From Coleofasciculus sp937127375 (GTDB lineage: Bacteria > Cyanobacteriota > Cyanobacteriia > Cyanobacteriales > Coleofasciculaceae): a stretch of 64,000 bases of DNA. Numbering within the stretch: the first letter of the stretch is position 1; every line of letters begins with the position of its first letter. Of this stretch, positions 45,277-54,604 are shown piece by piece. A model generated the notes under the pieces. That model saw only the letters and a list, made by a program, of their open reading frames with translations. It made no database searches and was not told where the DNA came from. A program made the translations under genes and the position numbers. Location: assembly GCA_040218875.1 (NCBI GenBank), contig JAVJQP010000076.1, one strand, 5' to 3'.

Positions 45277-46335
45277 ATGATAAATAGGCTCAAATTTATC
45301 CACAATTCTCAGCGAAAACGCTCTGGGTCAGCCCAAAAATCGGGCGGGTTTACGCTGATAGAACTCCTAGTGGCGATCATCTTAGCGGCTTTGGTGATCA
45401 CCCCTTTGCTCGGGTTTATGATCAACATCCTTGCCACAGACCGCCGAGAGCAAGCCAAGGCAAAGACAGAACAAGATATTCAGTCTGCCCTAGACTACAT
45501 GGCTCAGGATTTAGAGCAAGCCGTTTATATCTACGATGGGAAGGGTGTTGGAGAAATTGCAGATGAACTACCCAGTATAGATGATGCGACTCCAGTTTTA
45601 GTATTTTGGACAAGGAAATACTTACCCCAGACAATCCATAGAGATACGACGATTAACCGTAATAACCCAGTATGTCCAACTCCAGGCGAGAGAGCAGAGC
45701 CACCTGAATGTAATGATGCCTTTGTTTTTTCACTGGTGGCTTATTACCTGATTAAAGGGGAAGGTGATGATTCAGCTTGGTCTGATGCGGCAAGAATCGC
45801 TCGGTTTGAAATTCATGATGGCATTAGAAATCCTAACAATCCAACTAAACCAGATGACACTCCCAACTATCTAGATTTTGATGATGAACGATATGAAATA
45901 GATGCTGGATTTAAACTGTTTAATTTAGGGGAGGAGGGAACAACTGAAAAGGCAATGAACGCTTGGGAAAAAGGTGGCGACTATGATCTAACAAACAATC
46001 CACCTAGCGTTTTAATCGATTACATTGACCAAACTGATGATGACAATCTTGAGCCTGATGAAGACAAGTGCACATCGGTTCTAGGGATAGACAGTGACAG
46101 ACTCACAGAAATTGAAGATAAAGGCACAACAAAAGAGCAGCTAAAAACACCAGTTGATGCAGATTTTACCAGCTTCTATGCTTGTGTAGACGTAGAAAAC
46201 ACAGTCGCCCATGTTGTCTTACGAGGAAATGCCCTAGCGCGAATTAAGCCAAATGCCGAGTACAGTGAAAACTCCCCCTACTTTCCCAGTGCAGAGAGAA
46301 CCATTAAAGGACGAGGATTCTTGTTTAAACAATAG
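45277..46335 (+). CDS. hpsC: HpsC-type pseudopilin
   Basis: A 352-residue PulJ-like minor pilin. The prepilin site is SGG-FTLIELLVAIILAAL, with Gly24, Phe25 at +1 and Glu29 at +5. The long globular domain is acidic. The matching QDIQSALDYMAQDLEQAVYIY block is typical of HpsC/PulJ proteins. It lies 63 bases after hpsB, within the same operon. It has an AAGGGGAAG ribosome-binding site upstream of the ATG. Confidence 0.88.
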   Translation: MINRLKFIHNSQRKRSGSAQKSGGFTLIELLVAIILAALVITPLLGFMINILATDRREQAKAKTEQDIQSALDYMAQDLEQAVYIYDGKGVGEIADELPSIDDATPVLVFWTRKYLPQTIHRDTTINRNNPVCPTPGERAEPPECNDAFVFSLVAYYLIKGEGDDSAWSDAARIARFEIHDGIRNPNNPTKPDDTPNYLDFDDERYEIDAGFKLFNLGEEGTTEKAMNAWEKGGDYDLTNNPPSVLIDYIDQTDDDNLEPDEDKCTSVLGIDSDRLTEIEDKGTTKEQLKTPVDADFTSFYACVDVENTVAHVVLRGNALARIKPNAEYSENSPYFPSAERTIKGRGFLFKQ

Positions 46336-46383
46336 CGTTCACCTAAATCCGGTGTTATTTGATCAGAGCCAACTAAGGACATC

Positions 46384-47070
46384 ATGAATAAATCAGCCTT
46401 ATTCAACAATTGGAGAAAACAAGCAGTCCCCCCAACTCAGCCTCTGGGGAGGAAAGCCGCATCCCAGGCTCCAGATGACCCTGGATTCACGTTGCTAGAA
46501 ATAATCGTCGTTGTCTTAATTATCGCCATTCTCAGTGCGATCGCGGCTCCAGGTTGGCTGGCTTTTGTCAACCGCCAACGGGTGTCAAAAGTGAATGACG
46601 TCCTCTTTAGTGCAATGCAAGACGCTCAGCAAGAAGCAAAACTCGACAATCTCAGCTACAGCGTTAGTGTTAGAACTGAAGGCGGTGAACACCAAATTGC
46701 TGTTTATCCCAGCGAGACAGAAGACGCTAACATACCCTGGAAGCCGCTGATAGAAGGGTTAGACGTCAAAGATGAACAAATCCGGCTGTGTTCTGATCTG
46801 GCGGGAACTAACGAAAAAGGGAGTCCTTCGTGTAGTTTTACAGATGAACAAACAATTACCTTCGATTATCGAGGCAATCTAGAGAATGTTGATGGTAAAG
46901 AACCAGAGATTGATAATGGTATTGGTATTACGGTGACGGCTCCCAACAGTGCGGGCGAACCCATGGAGGCTACAGCCCGTTGCGTTGTCGTAAAAACCTT
47001 AATCGGGTCAATGGAAATTGGTCAAGGGAAATACGACTCCACATCTAATCCCCAAGGTTGTCCGCTGTAG
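46384..47070 (+). CDS. GspH-like pseudopilin (HpsD position)
   Basis: A 228-residue minor pilin with the prepilin site PG-FTLLEIIVVVLIIAIL (Gly34, Phe35, Glu39) after an unusually long 34-residue leader. The mature part has the AAPGWLAFVNRQRVSKVND stretch of GspH/FimT-type pilins and ends with CVVVKTLIGSMEIGQG. It occupies the position of hpsD in the known order hpsA-B-C-D, so I read it as HpsD-like; the symbol is not certain. AAGGA precedes the ATG. Confidence 0.85.
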   Translation: MNKSALFNNWRKQAVPPTQPLGRKAASQAPDDPGFTLLEIIVVVLIIAILSAIAAPGWLAFVNRQRVSKVNDVLFSAMQDAQQEAKLDNLSYSVSVRTEGGEHQIAVYPSETEDANIPWKPLIEGLDVKDEQIRLCSDLAGTNEKGSPSCSFTDEQTITFDYRGNLENVDGKEPEIDNGIGITVTAPNSAGEPMEATARCVVVKTLIGSMEIGQGKYDSTSNPQGCPL

Positions 47071-47531
47071 TGTAGGGTCTGTGTGTAAGTCCGATAAAAT
47101 ATAAGGAAAGATTCATTAAATTAACTTTTTTTACATTCCCCTGTTCATAGAAAAATTCTTGTCGCAAAATACCAAAAGGGAGTTGCCAGAGGAGCATCCA
47201 AATTTTAGGAGAGTTGTAGCCAATTATTGATCAGATTAGAGAGTAAAATGCTCTGATTACGGATATTGTTGTCACCTGGGAATGCTTCGGCTGCGGATAG
47301 GAACCCGCTCGCTCACCTTCTTGTGCGCCTAAGGACTGGAATGGACGCTACGCCGTCTAGAACCTCAGTCTGCGTCGTCGCTGTTGGGTGTCACAAGAGG
47401 TCAAAATTCATGTTCCCAGCGTAGTCGGCTACGTCTGTACAACGTCAAAAAAATAGATTCAGCCTAAAAGCGAGTTGCTCAATCGTAGCACGGAACTTCC
47501 GACACGTTAATTCGATAATGGTGAATTTACC
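47071..47531. other. Intergenic region between pseudopilin genes
   Basis: This 460-base gap breaks the otherwise tight pilin operon. It contains no ORF I can support. A segment at 47270-47450 has a raised G+C content with paired CTACGCCGTCTAG / GTAGTCGGCTACGTC words and may be a dispersed repeat or a small RNA; neither is proven. Confidence 0.35.
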
Positions 47532-48173
47532 ATGCTACACTCTCAACAATTAACCCAAAAACCCGTTCCTAGCGCCACGGCGGGACATACGATCCTAGAA
47601 GTGATTATAGTCCTAGTCATGGTCGGGATACTAAGTGCGATCGCGGCTCCGGGTTGGCTGGGCTTTGCTAATGTACAACACTTGAATAAAGCCCGCGATC
47701 AAGTTTACTGGGCAATGCAAGAGGCGAACAGTCATGCTAAACGTGATAAAATGACCTGGCAAGTGAGTTTTCGCAAAAACCCAGAGGATGCCTTTCAGTT
47801 CGCCATTCATCAGGCTGATCCTCACCAATTCATCCCCGCGTCAGTACTCAATACCAATGGGCTATGGCACAATTTTGATCCGAATGTGGTGATTGACGAA
47901 AGTAAAAATGATCGAGGTAAATATGAAACCAGCTTGGTTAAAGATGGTTCATCACCCTATTGGCGAGTTCAGTTCAATTACCAGGGTTGTCCTGTGCGTA
48001 CACCTGACGATAAGTGTGGACAAACCTCACTCAGGGCTTTAGGGCGGCTGACTCTACGGGGCAAAAATGGGGGCGACGCCAAACGTTGTGTGATTGTTTC
48101 TACACTACTGGGAAAATTGCGAAAAGGACATGAGCATGAGCAACCGGATAGTAGCGATAAGTATTGTTATTAG
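47532..48173 (+). CDS. GspH-like pseudopilin, paralogue of 46384
   Basis: A 213-residue minor pilin: leader ending SATAG, then HTILEVIIVLVMVGIL with Gly18 and Glu23 at +5. The +1 residue is His rather than Phe. The mature domain shares AIAAPGWLGFANVQHL and the end CVIVSTLLGKLRKG with its neighbour at 46384, showing tandem duplication. No clear ribosome-binding site is seen. It may be a fourth component of the secretion pseudopilus. Confidence 0.82.
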   Translation: MLHSQQLTQKPVPSATAGHTILEVIIVLVMVGILSAIAAPGWLGFANVQHLNKARDQVYWAMQEANSHAKRDKMTWQVSFRKNPEDAFQFAIHQADPHQFIPASVLNTNGLWHNFDPNVVIDESKNDRGKYETSLVKDGSSPYWRVQFNYQGCPVRTPDDKCGQTSLRALGRLTLRGKNGGDAKRCVIVSTLLGKLRKGHEHEQPDSSDKYCY

Positions 48174-48313
48174 CTCGTTCCCAGGCTCCGCCGAATGTTC
48201 TTGGGGAGGCTTCGCCTCCCGTTAAAAGGGCGCACATTGGTGATGGAAAAGGGTACACGTCGGTTAGAAAACAGGGCGCACGTCACTCATCCGTGTCAAC
48301 TTAAGCCACAACC

Positions 48314-48350
48314 CCCTCTCCCCTAGCCCCTCTCCCACCAGGGGAGAGGG
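48314..48350. repeat. CCCTCTCCCC hairpin upstream of folC
   Basis: CCCTCTCCCC (48314-48323) pairs perfectly with GGGGAGAGGG (48341-48350). Similar hairpins recur at 58392-58412 and in a degenerate form at 18551-18588. It lies 18 bases before the folC start and is likely a dispersed palindrome. Confidence 0.75.
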
Positions 48351-48367
48351 AAGCAAGAAAGATTTGT

Positions 48368-49696
48368 ATGGATATTAATTCTCTGCTACAACCCTATCAA
48401 CGTTTTGGTGTCCATCTGGGCTTAGAACGCATCCAGCGACTTCTGGCGGCGTTGGGGAATCCCCATCAGCGTATCCCGATGATTCATGTGGCGGGAACCA
48501 ATGGGAAAGGTTCCGTGTGCGCCTATCTTTCCTCGGTTCTCACTGAAGCGGGTTATCGGGTTGGACGCTATACATCTCCTCATTTAATCGATTGGACAGA
48601 ACGAATCTGTATCAATCAACACCCCATTTCTACTGCAGAACTGGTAAGCTTGCTGGAACAAGTTCAAGCGGCGATTCCCCCAAATACGGAAGATTCCCCG
48701 ACGCAGTTTGAAGTGATTACGGCGGCGGCTTGGTTATATTTTGCTCAACAACAAGTGGATATAGCGGTGATTGAGGTGGGGTTAGGGGGACGTCTGGATG
48801 CGACGAATGTCTGTGATCAGCCTTTGGCGACGATTATTACTTCAATTAGTCGGGAACATTGGCAGGTTTTGGGTTCGACGCTGAGTCAAATTGCTACAGA
48901 GAAAGCGGGTATTCTCAAAACCAATTGTCCGGCGATTATCGCCCCTCTTCCCGCAGAAGCGAAAGCTGTTGTTCAATCTCGGATTGAGCAGTTAAATTGT
49001 CCGGTAACCTGGGTAGAACCTGCCCAGAAAGTCAACAGGCAAACTGTAGTCAGGGCGGGTTTTGAACCAAGGTTATCATCAATCGCGACACCCAAGTCCC
49101 TAAACCCGCCCCTACATCAAAATGCAGACGCGCCGTTATGGGCGAGTTATGCGGGAATAATTTATCCATTGTCGTTGCTGGGGGAGATTCAGTTAACCAA
49201 TTCTGCTGTAGCGATCGCGACTTTTCAATCCCTAGTTAACCAAGGCTGGCATATCCCAGAGTCTGCTATTGTTTCGGGGATGGCAAAGACGCAATGGTTG
49301 GGACGCCTACAATGGACTGAATGGAAGAATTATCGCCTATTGGTGGATGGCGCTCATAATCCGGCGGCGGCGACAGGTTTGCGTCAATATGTAGATACGC
49401 TGAATACGCCTGTAACCTGGGTAATGGGAATCCTCTCAACTAAAGAGCATGAGGGGATTTTTCAGGCATTACTTCGAGGAGGCGATCGCGTTTACCTGGT
49501 TCCTGTGCCTGATCATAGCTCAGCCGAACCGGAAGAATTGAGTGCGATCGCGCGATCGGTTTGTCCCACTCTTACCCATTGTCATACTTATCCTAACTTA
49601 GAAGCTGGACTGCAAGCGGCGACAACCACGGCTGCTGATTCTACCCTTATCCTGTGCGGTTCTCTTTATCTGGTGGGTTATTTTCTTGGTTTGTAG
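48368..49696 (+). CDS. folC: Folylpolyglutamate / dihydrofolate synthase with an in-frame repeat insertion
   Basis: FolC adds glutamate to dihydropteroate and to tetrahydrofolate. The ATP-binding loop HVAGTNGKGSVCAYL, then YTSPHLIDWTERI, VEVGLGGRLDATN and LLVDGAHNPAAA are all present in the 442-residue protein. About residues 226-250 (VVRAGFEPRL..., SLNPPLHQ) are encoded by a copy of the dispersed GGGCGGGTTT/AAACCCGCCC element, adding roughly 25 residues between the two domains without breaking the frame. The last 145 bases are repeated just downstream. The gene is convergent with the ABC binding protein gene. Confidence 0.92.
   Translation: MDINSLLQPYQRFGVHLGLERIQRLLAALGNPHQRIPMIHVAGTNGKGSVCAYLSSVLTEAGYRVGRYTSPHLIDWTERICINQHPISTAELVSLLEQVQAAIPPNTEDSPTQFEVITAAAWLYFAQQQVDIAVIEVGLGGRLDATNVCDQPLATIITSISREHWQVLGSTLSQIATEKAGILKTNCPAIIAPLPAEAKAVVQSRIEQLNCPVTWVEPAQKVNRQTVVRAGFEPRLSSIATPKSLNPPLHQNADAPLWASYAGIIYPLSLLGEIQLTNSAVAIATFQSLVNQGWHIPESAIVSGMAKTQWLGRLQWTEWKNYRLLVDGAHNPAAATGLRQYVDTLNTPVTWVMGILSTKEHEGIFQALLRGGDRVYLVPVPDHSSAEPEELSAIARSVCPTLTHCHTYPNLEAGLQAATTTAADSTLILCGSLYLVGYFLGL
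49045..49115. repeat. Dispersed GGGGCGGGTTT...AAACCCGCCCC element, copy 6, inside folC
   Basis: TGTAGTCAGGGCGGGTTTTG and CCTAAACCCGCCCCTACA are the arms. It is the only copy in the window that lies within a coding sequence, and it is read through in frame. Confidence 0.85.
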
Positions 49697-50061
49697 TTGC
49701 GCTTTAGCGCCGATATAATTTTGAGGTTAGTCCCTACGTTGGAGCGATGATAGGCTAAAGCCCTTACTACAAACTACAAACTACAAACTATCCCACATCT
49801 GGGCTGCGCGATCGGTTTGTCCCACTCTTACCCATTGTCATACTTATCCTAACTTAGAAGCTGGACTGCAAGCGGCGACAACCACGGCTGCTGATTCGAC
49901 AATTGTCCTGTGTGGTTCTCTTTATCTGGTAGGTTACTTCCTCGGTTCGTAGGTTTGTAGTTGCGCTTCAGCGCCGGTATAATTTTGAGGTTAGTGCTTA
50001 CGTTGAAGCGATGAAGGGCTAAAGCCCTTACTACAAACTATCCCACATCTGGGCAGCATCA
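49550..50061. repeat. About 256-bp direct tandem duplication (folC tail to ABC gene tail)
   Basis: Unit A (49550-49805) and unit B (49806-50061) both begin GCGCGATCGG, run through the last codons of folC and an AGCGCCG...AGGGCTAAAGCCCT stretch, and end in the 3' codons of the convergent binding-protein gene (TCCCACATCTGGGC). The first 105 bases are identical; later bases differ at scattered sites. The stretch 49697-50030 therefore holds no new gene, only the second copy of the folC end. Confidence 0.9.
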
Positions 50062-51311
50062 GCTACCGCTTGTTCTACCTCCTTTTCTCCTAACATTGCT
50101 GCTTGTAAGTTCTCATAAATTGCGGCTTGCAACTTATTTAAATCCTTCATCGCGGGTACTAATACCTCCGCCTCTGTTAACTGATTGGCACTAATCGCCC
50201 GTGCTTGTTCTACAGGAGAAGCATTCGGATTACTTGACAATTGCGCTTGATATTGTTCCACTGCTGCAATGGTTGACGGTAAAACATTTGCGGCTTGAGC
50301 AAACGCCAACTGATTCTCGGTATTTGTCACAAATAGAGCAAAGTTTACGGCGTCTTCTGGGATATTTGTATCCCGTGGAATGACTAAATTCATTACCGCC
50401 ACATTCTTTTTCCCGGTTTCCCCGGTAATTTGAGGGGATGTCGCTGATACTTTGGCAATGTCGGGGGCGTTGGTTTCAATGGTTTTTAAGAATTCCGCAC
50501 CGGATGCTAGTAATGCTGTCTCTCCCCCTTGATATAATTCAATCGCATTTCGATGTCCTTGGGTGAGAACTTCTCGTGGTAAGAGTCCTTTTTGATACAA
50601 GTCTACCCAATACTTAAAGGCGGCAATTCCTTCAGGCGTATTAAAGGCGGCTTTTCCTTCTGCATCGACTAACTGCACACCCATCTGTACGAAAGATTCC
50701 AGCACTTCACTGGAATCATCGGGAACAAAGGTGACAAAAAAGGCATAGTTTCCTGTCTTATCTTTCACCTGTTGGGCAACCTCTGCCAGTTCAGTATAGG
50801 TTGTGGGCGGTTGACTAATTCCGGCTTGCTTAAGTAAATCTTGATTGTAGATCGTTACCCGTGTGGTTAGATACCAGGGGATACCAAAACTTTGATTATC
50901 AATCGTACTCGCTTGCCAGATTTTGGGTAAATATTGCTGGCGAATTTCATCAGGGATTGTCTCTTCTAACTCTAACCAAGCATTACGAGTGGCAAGCTGA
51001 GAGGCAAAGCTGGGATTTAAGTTAACCACATCCGGTGCTGTTTTTGCGGATACGGCGGTTAAGATTTTACGCTCCATTTCTGCCCAAGGGACATCCACCC
51101 AGCGCACGTTTACGTCTGGGTTGTCGGCTTCAAAGTCACCGATGACTTGATTAAAATACTCGGTAAACTGAGGCTGAAGCTGCATCGTCCAGAACTCTAT
51201 TTCTCCAGCGGCTGAGGGGGCGGGAGCGGGGCTACAGCTTACCAGCCAACTTAACAGCCATCCCAACAGGGCAAATAGTCCAAATTGTTTCCAGGTTTTG
51301 ATCCGAATCAT
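50031..51311 (-). CDS. ABC transporter extracellular (sugar) substrate-binding lipoprotein
   Basis: A 426-residue family 1 solute-binding protein that captures a substrate, probably a sugar, for an ABC importer. The lipobox is LVSC with acylated Cys26, followed by a Pro/Ala-rich linker. The mature domain begins EIEFWTMQLQPQF, with DFEADNPDVNVRWVDVPW and KILTAVSAKTAPDVVNLNP, the usual first-lobe signature. GIPWYLTTRVTIYNQDLLKQAG and ALLASGAEFLKTIE follow. No permease genes adjoin it, so its partners are encoded elsewhere. The gene's last codons are part of the tandem duplication. Confidence 0.9.
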   Translation of the reverse strand: MIRIKTWKQFGLFALLGWLLSWLVSCSPAPAPSAAGEIEFWTMQLQPQFTEYFNQVIGDFEADNPDVNVRWVDVPWAEMERKILTAVSAKTAPDVVNLNPSFASQLATRNAWLELEETIPDEIRQQYLPKIWQASTIDNQSFGIPWYLTTRVTIYNQDLLKQAGISQPPTTYTELAEVAQQVKDKTGNYAFFVTFVPDDSSEVLESFVQMGVQLVDAEGKAAFNTPEGIAAFKYWVDLYQKGLLPREVLTQGHRNAIELYQGGETALLASGAEFLKTIETNAPDIAKVSATSPQITGETGKKNVAVMNLVIPRDTNIPEDAVNFALFVTNTENQLAFAQAANVLPSTIAAVEQYQAQLSSNPNASPVEQARAISANQLTEAEVLVPAMKDLNKLQAAIYENLQAAMLGEKEVEQAVADAAQMWDSL

Positions 51312-51528
51312 ATTGAGATATTACACCATTTTAAGACTCCCACATCATCCGCCAAGAACTCAAGTTCTTGGCTCAAAGCTTAAGTCCATTAAAATGGACT
51401 AAAATGCTTATTTGGTTATCAACCCGGTGGGCAGTGCCCACCCTACTCCTGGACATTAATTTTGTCATCTGAGTTAAGAGTTGTCGAAAAAAATTAATCC
51501 CTTGTTCCCTGTTTCCTGTTCCCTTCCC

Positions 51529-52368
51529 TCACTCATAACTTGATCCATCGGGTAATATTGCCCCGGTTAATGTCGCACCGCGTAGGTTCACCTGATCCAT
51601 ATTGGCATCGAGTAAAACGGTTTCTAGTAAAATTGCTTCAGTTAAATTAGACCAGCATAGTTTGGCGCGATATAAATTAGCTTTGCTAAGATTAGCACCT
51701 CGTAGGGTTGTCCAACAAATACTTACGCCTCTGAGTTTAGCCCCAATGAGTATCGCTCTGGTCAAGTTAACGCCATTAAGCCGAGCCTGACTTAAATCCA
51801 CTTCAGTTAAGTCTGCCTGGGTAAAGTTAGCACCATGTAACAGGGCTTTGTTCAGATTTGCCTGTTTTAAGTTTGTTTCTAGGAGAATCGCATTCGTCAA
51901 ATTCGCCTTTTCTAAATTGGCGCTAATTAATGTAGCATAAGAGAGATTGGTGCGACTGAGTGAAGCGTCTATCAATTTTGCCTGATTTAAGTTAGCTTCC
52001 CGCATGATTGCCTCACTGAGAATGGCTTCCGACAGATTGGCACGACTGAGATTAGCACCATTCAAGGTAGATGCTCGCAAACTGGCATTGATTAAGTTGG
52101 CTTGACTAAGATTAGCTTGGGTTAAGTTACTCGAAATTAGGTTCGCTTCGACCAAATCTGCGCCACGTAAGGTGGCGTGAGTGAGATTCGCTTCTCGAAA
52201 GTTGACAAGTTTGAGAGACGCCCCAGTCAGATTACTTTGGCTTAAGTCTGATCCTCGCAGGTTGGCATGAGTCAAATCAGCACCAATCAGGGAGGCGTTT
52301 CTAAGATTAACTCGTCTGAAGTCCCGTTCCCCTACTGCATATCGTCTCAGCAGTTCATCGGCATCCAT
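51529..52368 (-). CDS. Pentapeptide-repeat protein
   Basis: After a short N-terminal segment (DADELLRRYAVGERDFRRVN) nearly the whole protein is A(N/D)Lxx pentapeptides. These form a right-handed quadrilateral beta-helix. I count more than 40 repeats over about 250 residues. Function is unknown; such proteins are abundant in cyanobacteria. The frame is open to an ATG at 52410, but the ATG at 52368 gives the family N-terminus seen also in the paralogue at 58692, so I prefer it. The gene at 58692-59570 shares the start PDELLNRYQAGERDF. Confidence 0.88.
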   Translation of the reverse strand: MDADELLRRYAVGERDFRRVNLRNASLIGADLTHANLRGSDLSQSNLTGASLKLVNFREANLTHATLRGADLVEANLISSNLTQANLSQANLINASLRASTLNGANLSRANLSEAILSEAIMREANLNQAKLIDASLSRTNLSYATLISANLEKANLTNAILLETNLKQANLNKALLHGANFTQADLTEVDLSQARLNGVNLTRAILIGAKLRGVSICWTTLRGANLSKANLYRAKLCWSNLTEAILLETVLLDANMDQVNLRGATLTGAILPDGSSYE

Positions 52369-52410
52369 AATCGTGTTTTGATTGCCTAGGTAGATGTGCA
52401 TCAAAGGCAT

Positions 52411-52764
52411 TAAGTCATCAAGTTTACCGTAAGGGATTCATGATTGGTGAGTCGTGAGTGATAATGAAGAAATTGTCCTGTAGATGGGGAGCGGGGGGAG
52501 CAGGGGGAGCGGGGGGAGCAGGGGGAGCGGGGGGAGCGGGGGGAGCAGGGGGAGCTGGGGGAGCGGGGGGAGCAGGGGGAGCTGGGGGAGCGGGGGGAGC
52601 AGGGGGAGCGGGGGGAGATGGGGGAGATGGGGGAGATGGGAGACAAAATTTCTATAGCCCATTACCCTATTCCCTATTCCCTATTCCCTGTTCCCTGTTC
52701 CCTGTTCCCTAACAAATGACAAATGACAAATGACATAAGACAAATAACGAAGGAAAGTAAGCCA
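52411..52764. other. Intergenic repeat-rich region upstream of ilvD
   Basis: It contains the minisatellite at 52483-52641, CCCTATTCCCTATTCCCTGTTCCCT repeats near 52668-52710 and an ACAAATGACAAATGACAAATG heptamer array near 52712-52745. A GAAGGAAAG ribosome-binding site near 52748 serves ilvD. There is no other gene. Confidence 0.6.
52483..52641. repeat. (GGGGGAGCA/GGGGGAGCG)n minisatellite
   Basis: About 17 nine-base units GGGGGAGC(A/G/T), ending in GGGGGAGAT units. The same family lies at 16238-16470, 35450-35551 (reverse strand) and 59570-59640. Overlapping ORFs here are artefacts. Confidence 0.96.
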
Positions 52765-54447
52765 ATGTCAGACAACCGGAGAAGTCAAGTCGTTACCCAA
52801 GGTGTGCAGCGCTCGCCAAATCGTGCCATGCTTCGTGCTGTCGGTTTTAGCGATCGCGATTTTACTAAGCCGATTGTCGGGTTAGCGAATGGGTATAGTA
52901 CAATCACGCCCTGTAATATGGGCATCAATGATTTAGCGCTAAGGGCAGAAGCCGGACTTAAACAAGCGGGGGCGATGCCGCAAGTCTTTGGTACTATTAC
53001 GATTAGCGATGGTATCTCTATGGGAACCGAGGGGATGAAATATTCCCTGGTGTCGCGGGAAGTGATTGCCGACTCCATCGAAACCGTCTGTAATGGTCAA
53101 AGTATGGATGGGGTGCTGGCAATTGGTGGCTGTGATAAGAATATGCCTGGGGCGATGATTGCGATCGCGCGGCTGAATATTCCGGCTATTTTTGTCTATG
53201 GGGGGACGATTAAACCCGGACATCTGGATGGACAAGATTTAACTGTTGTCAGCGCCTTTGAAGCCGTGGGACAACATAGCGCGGGTAAGATTACAGAAGA
53301 ACAACTGGTAGCCGTCGAACGAAACGCTTGTCCCGGTGCGGGTTCTTGTGGGGGGATGTTCACCGCCAATACTATGTCCTCGGCATTTGAAGCCATGGGG
53401 ATGAGTTTACCCTATTCCTCGACGATGGCGGCGGAAGATGCCGAAAAAGCCGACAGTACAGAAAAATCGGCGTTTGTTCTGGTTGATGCGATTCGTCAGC
53501 AACTCCTACCTAAGCAGATATTAAGCCGCCAAGCGTTTGAAAATGCCATCTCGGTAATTATGGCAGTGGGTGGATCAACGAATGCGGTACTGCATTTACT
53601 GGCAATTGCGCGTGCGATCGGGGTAGAGTTAACTCTGGACGACTTTGAAAGCATTCGCGCCAGAGTTCCGGTGCTGTGTGATCTTAAACCCAGTGGCAGA
53701 TATGTGACCACGAATTTACACCAGGTTGGCGGTATTCCTCAAGTGATGAAAATGCTGCTGGTTCATGATTTATTACACGGTGAGGCATTAACTATTACCG
53801 GGAAAACCGTGGCTGAAGTATTAGCCGATGTACCTGAGGAACCACCAGCCGATCAAGATGTGATTCGTTCCTGGGATAATCCCATGTATAGCCAAGGACA
53901 TTTGGCGATTTTAAAAGGAAATTTGGCAACCGAAGGTGCGGTGGCGAAGATTACAGGCGTGAAAACCTCCCAAATCACAGGTTCTGCGCGTGTGTTTGAA
54001 TCCGAGGAAGCCTGTTTGGATGCAATTTTGGCGGGTAAAATTCAGGCTGGAGATGTAATTGTGGTGCGTTATGAGGGACCAAAAGGGGGTCCGGGAATGC
54101 GGGAAATGCTAGCGCCAACCTCAGCAATTATTGGTGCAGGATTAGGGGATTCGGTAGGATTAATTACCGATGGTCGCTTTTCTGGTGGGACCTATGGTAT
54201 GGTAGTCGGTCATGTTGCCCCAGAAGCCGCCGTTGGGGGTGCGATCGCGTTAGTCGAAGAGGGGGATTCGATTACGATTGATTCCCCAGCCCGATTATTA
54301 CAGATCAATATATCTGATCAGGAACTCGAACAACGCCGCGCCAAGTGGGAACCGCCCAAACCCCGGTATACCAAAGGGGTGCTGGCGAAGTATGCCAAAT
54401 TAGTGTCCTCAAGTAGTATGGGTGCGGTGACGGATTTGAATTTGTGA
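52765..54447 (+). CDS. ilvD: Dihydroxy-acid dehydratase
   Basis: IlvD converts 2,3-dihydroxy-isovalerate or -methylvalerate to the 2-keto acids in valine and isoleucine synthesis; it carries an Fe-S cluster. Cluster and active-site blocks are present: TPCNMGINDLA, GGCDKNMPGAMIA, RNACPGAGSCGGMFTANTM, and the C-terminal LITDGRFSGGTYGMVVGHVAPEA. I chose the ATG at 52765 because GAAGGAAAG lies upstream and the extra residues of the longer frame (from 52723) translate heptamer repeat DNA. The length is then 560 residues, normal for the family. Confidence 0.96.
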   Translation: MSDNRRSQVVTQGVQRSPNRAMLRAVGFSDRDFTKPIVGLANGYSTITPCNMGINDLALRAEAGLKQAGAMPQVFGTITISDGISMGTEGMKYSLVSREVIADSIETVCNGQSMDGVLAIGGCDKNMPGAMIAIARLNIPAIFVYGGTIKPGHLDGQDLTVVSAFEAVGQHSAGKITEEQLVAVERNACPGAGSCGGMFTANTMSSAFEAMGMSLPYSSTMAAEDAEKADSTEKSAFVLVDAIRQQLLPKQILSRQAFENAISVIMAVGGSTNAVLHLLAIARAIGVELTLDDFESIRARVPVLCDLKPSGRYVTTNLHQVGGIPQVMKMLLVHDLLHGEALTITGKTVAEVLADVPEEPPADQDVIRSWDNPMYSQGHLAILKGNLATEGAVAKITGVKTSQITGSARVFESEEACLDAILAGKIQAGDVIVVRYEGPKGGPGMREMLAPTSAIIGAGLGDSVGLITDGRFSGGTYGMVVGHVAPEAAVGGAIALVEEGDSITIDSPARLLQINISDQELEQRRAKWEPPKPRYTKGVLAKYAKLVSSSSMGAVTDLNL

Positions 54448-54459
54448 TTCCTTGGGCAA

Positions 54460-54489
54460 TGTAGAGACGTAGCATGCTACGTCTCTACA
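54460..54489. repeat. 30-bp perfect palindrome
   Basis: TGTAGAGACGTAGCA joins its exact reverse complement at 54475. It lies 12 bases after the ilvD stop and may end transcription. A partial copy is at 59587-59611. Confidence 0.9.
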
Positions 54490-54604
54490 GTTAGCTGGTG
54501 GGTTGGTTAATTTTCTTTTTTCGCACATAATTGTTAAACTATGAAACAATTGTAATATTTTGTAGCGAGTTTGGGATTAGAAGCCCATTTAGCAGTAATA
54601 GATG

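Noticed and set aside
52410..52712. ORFs reading Gly-Gly-Ala or Ser-Pro repeats
   Set aside because: They come from the GGGGGAGC minisatellite, again a 9-base period; they have no coding character.
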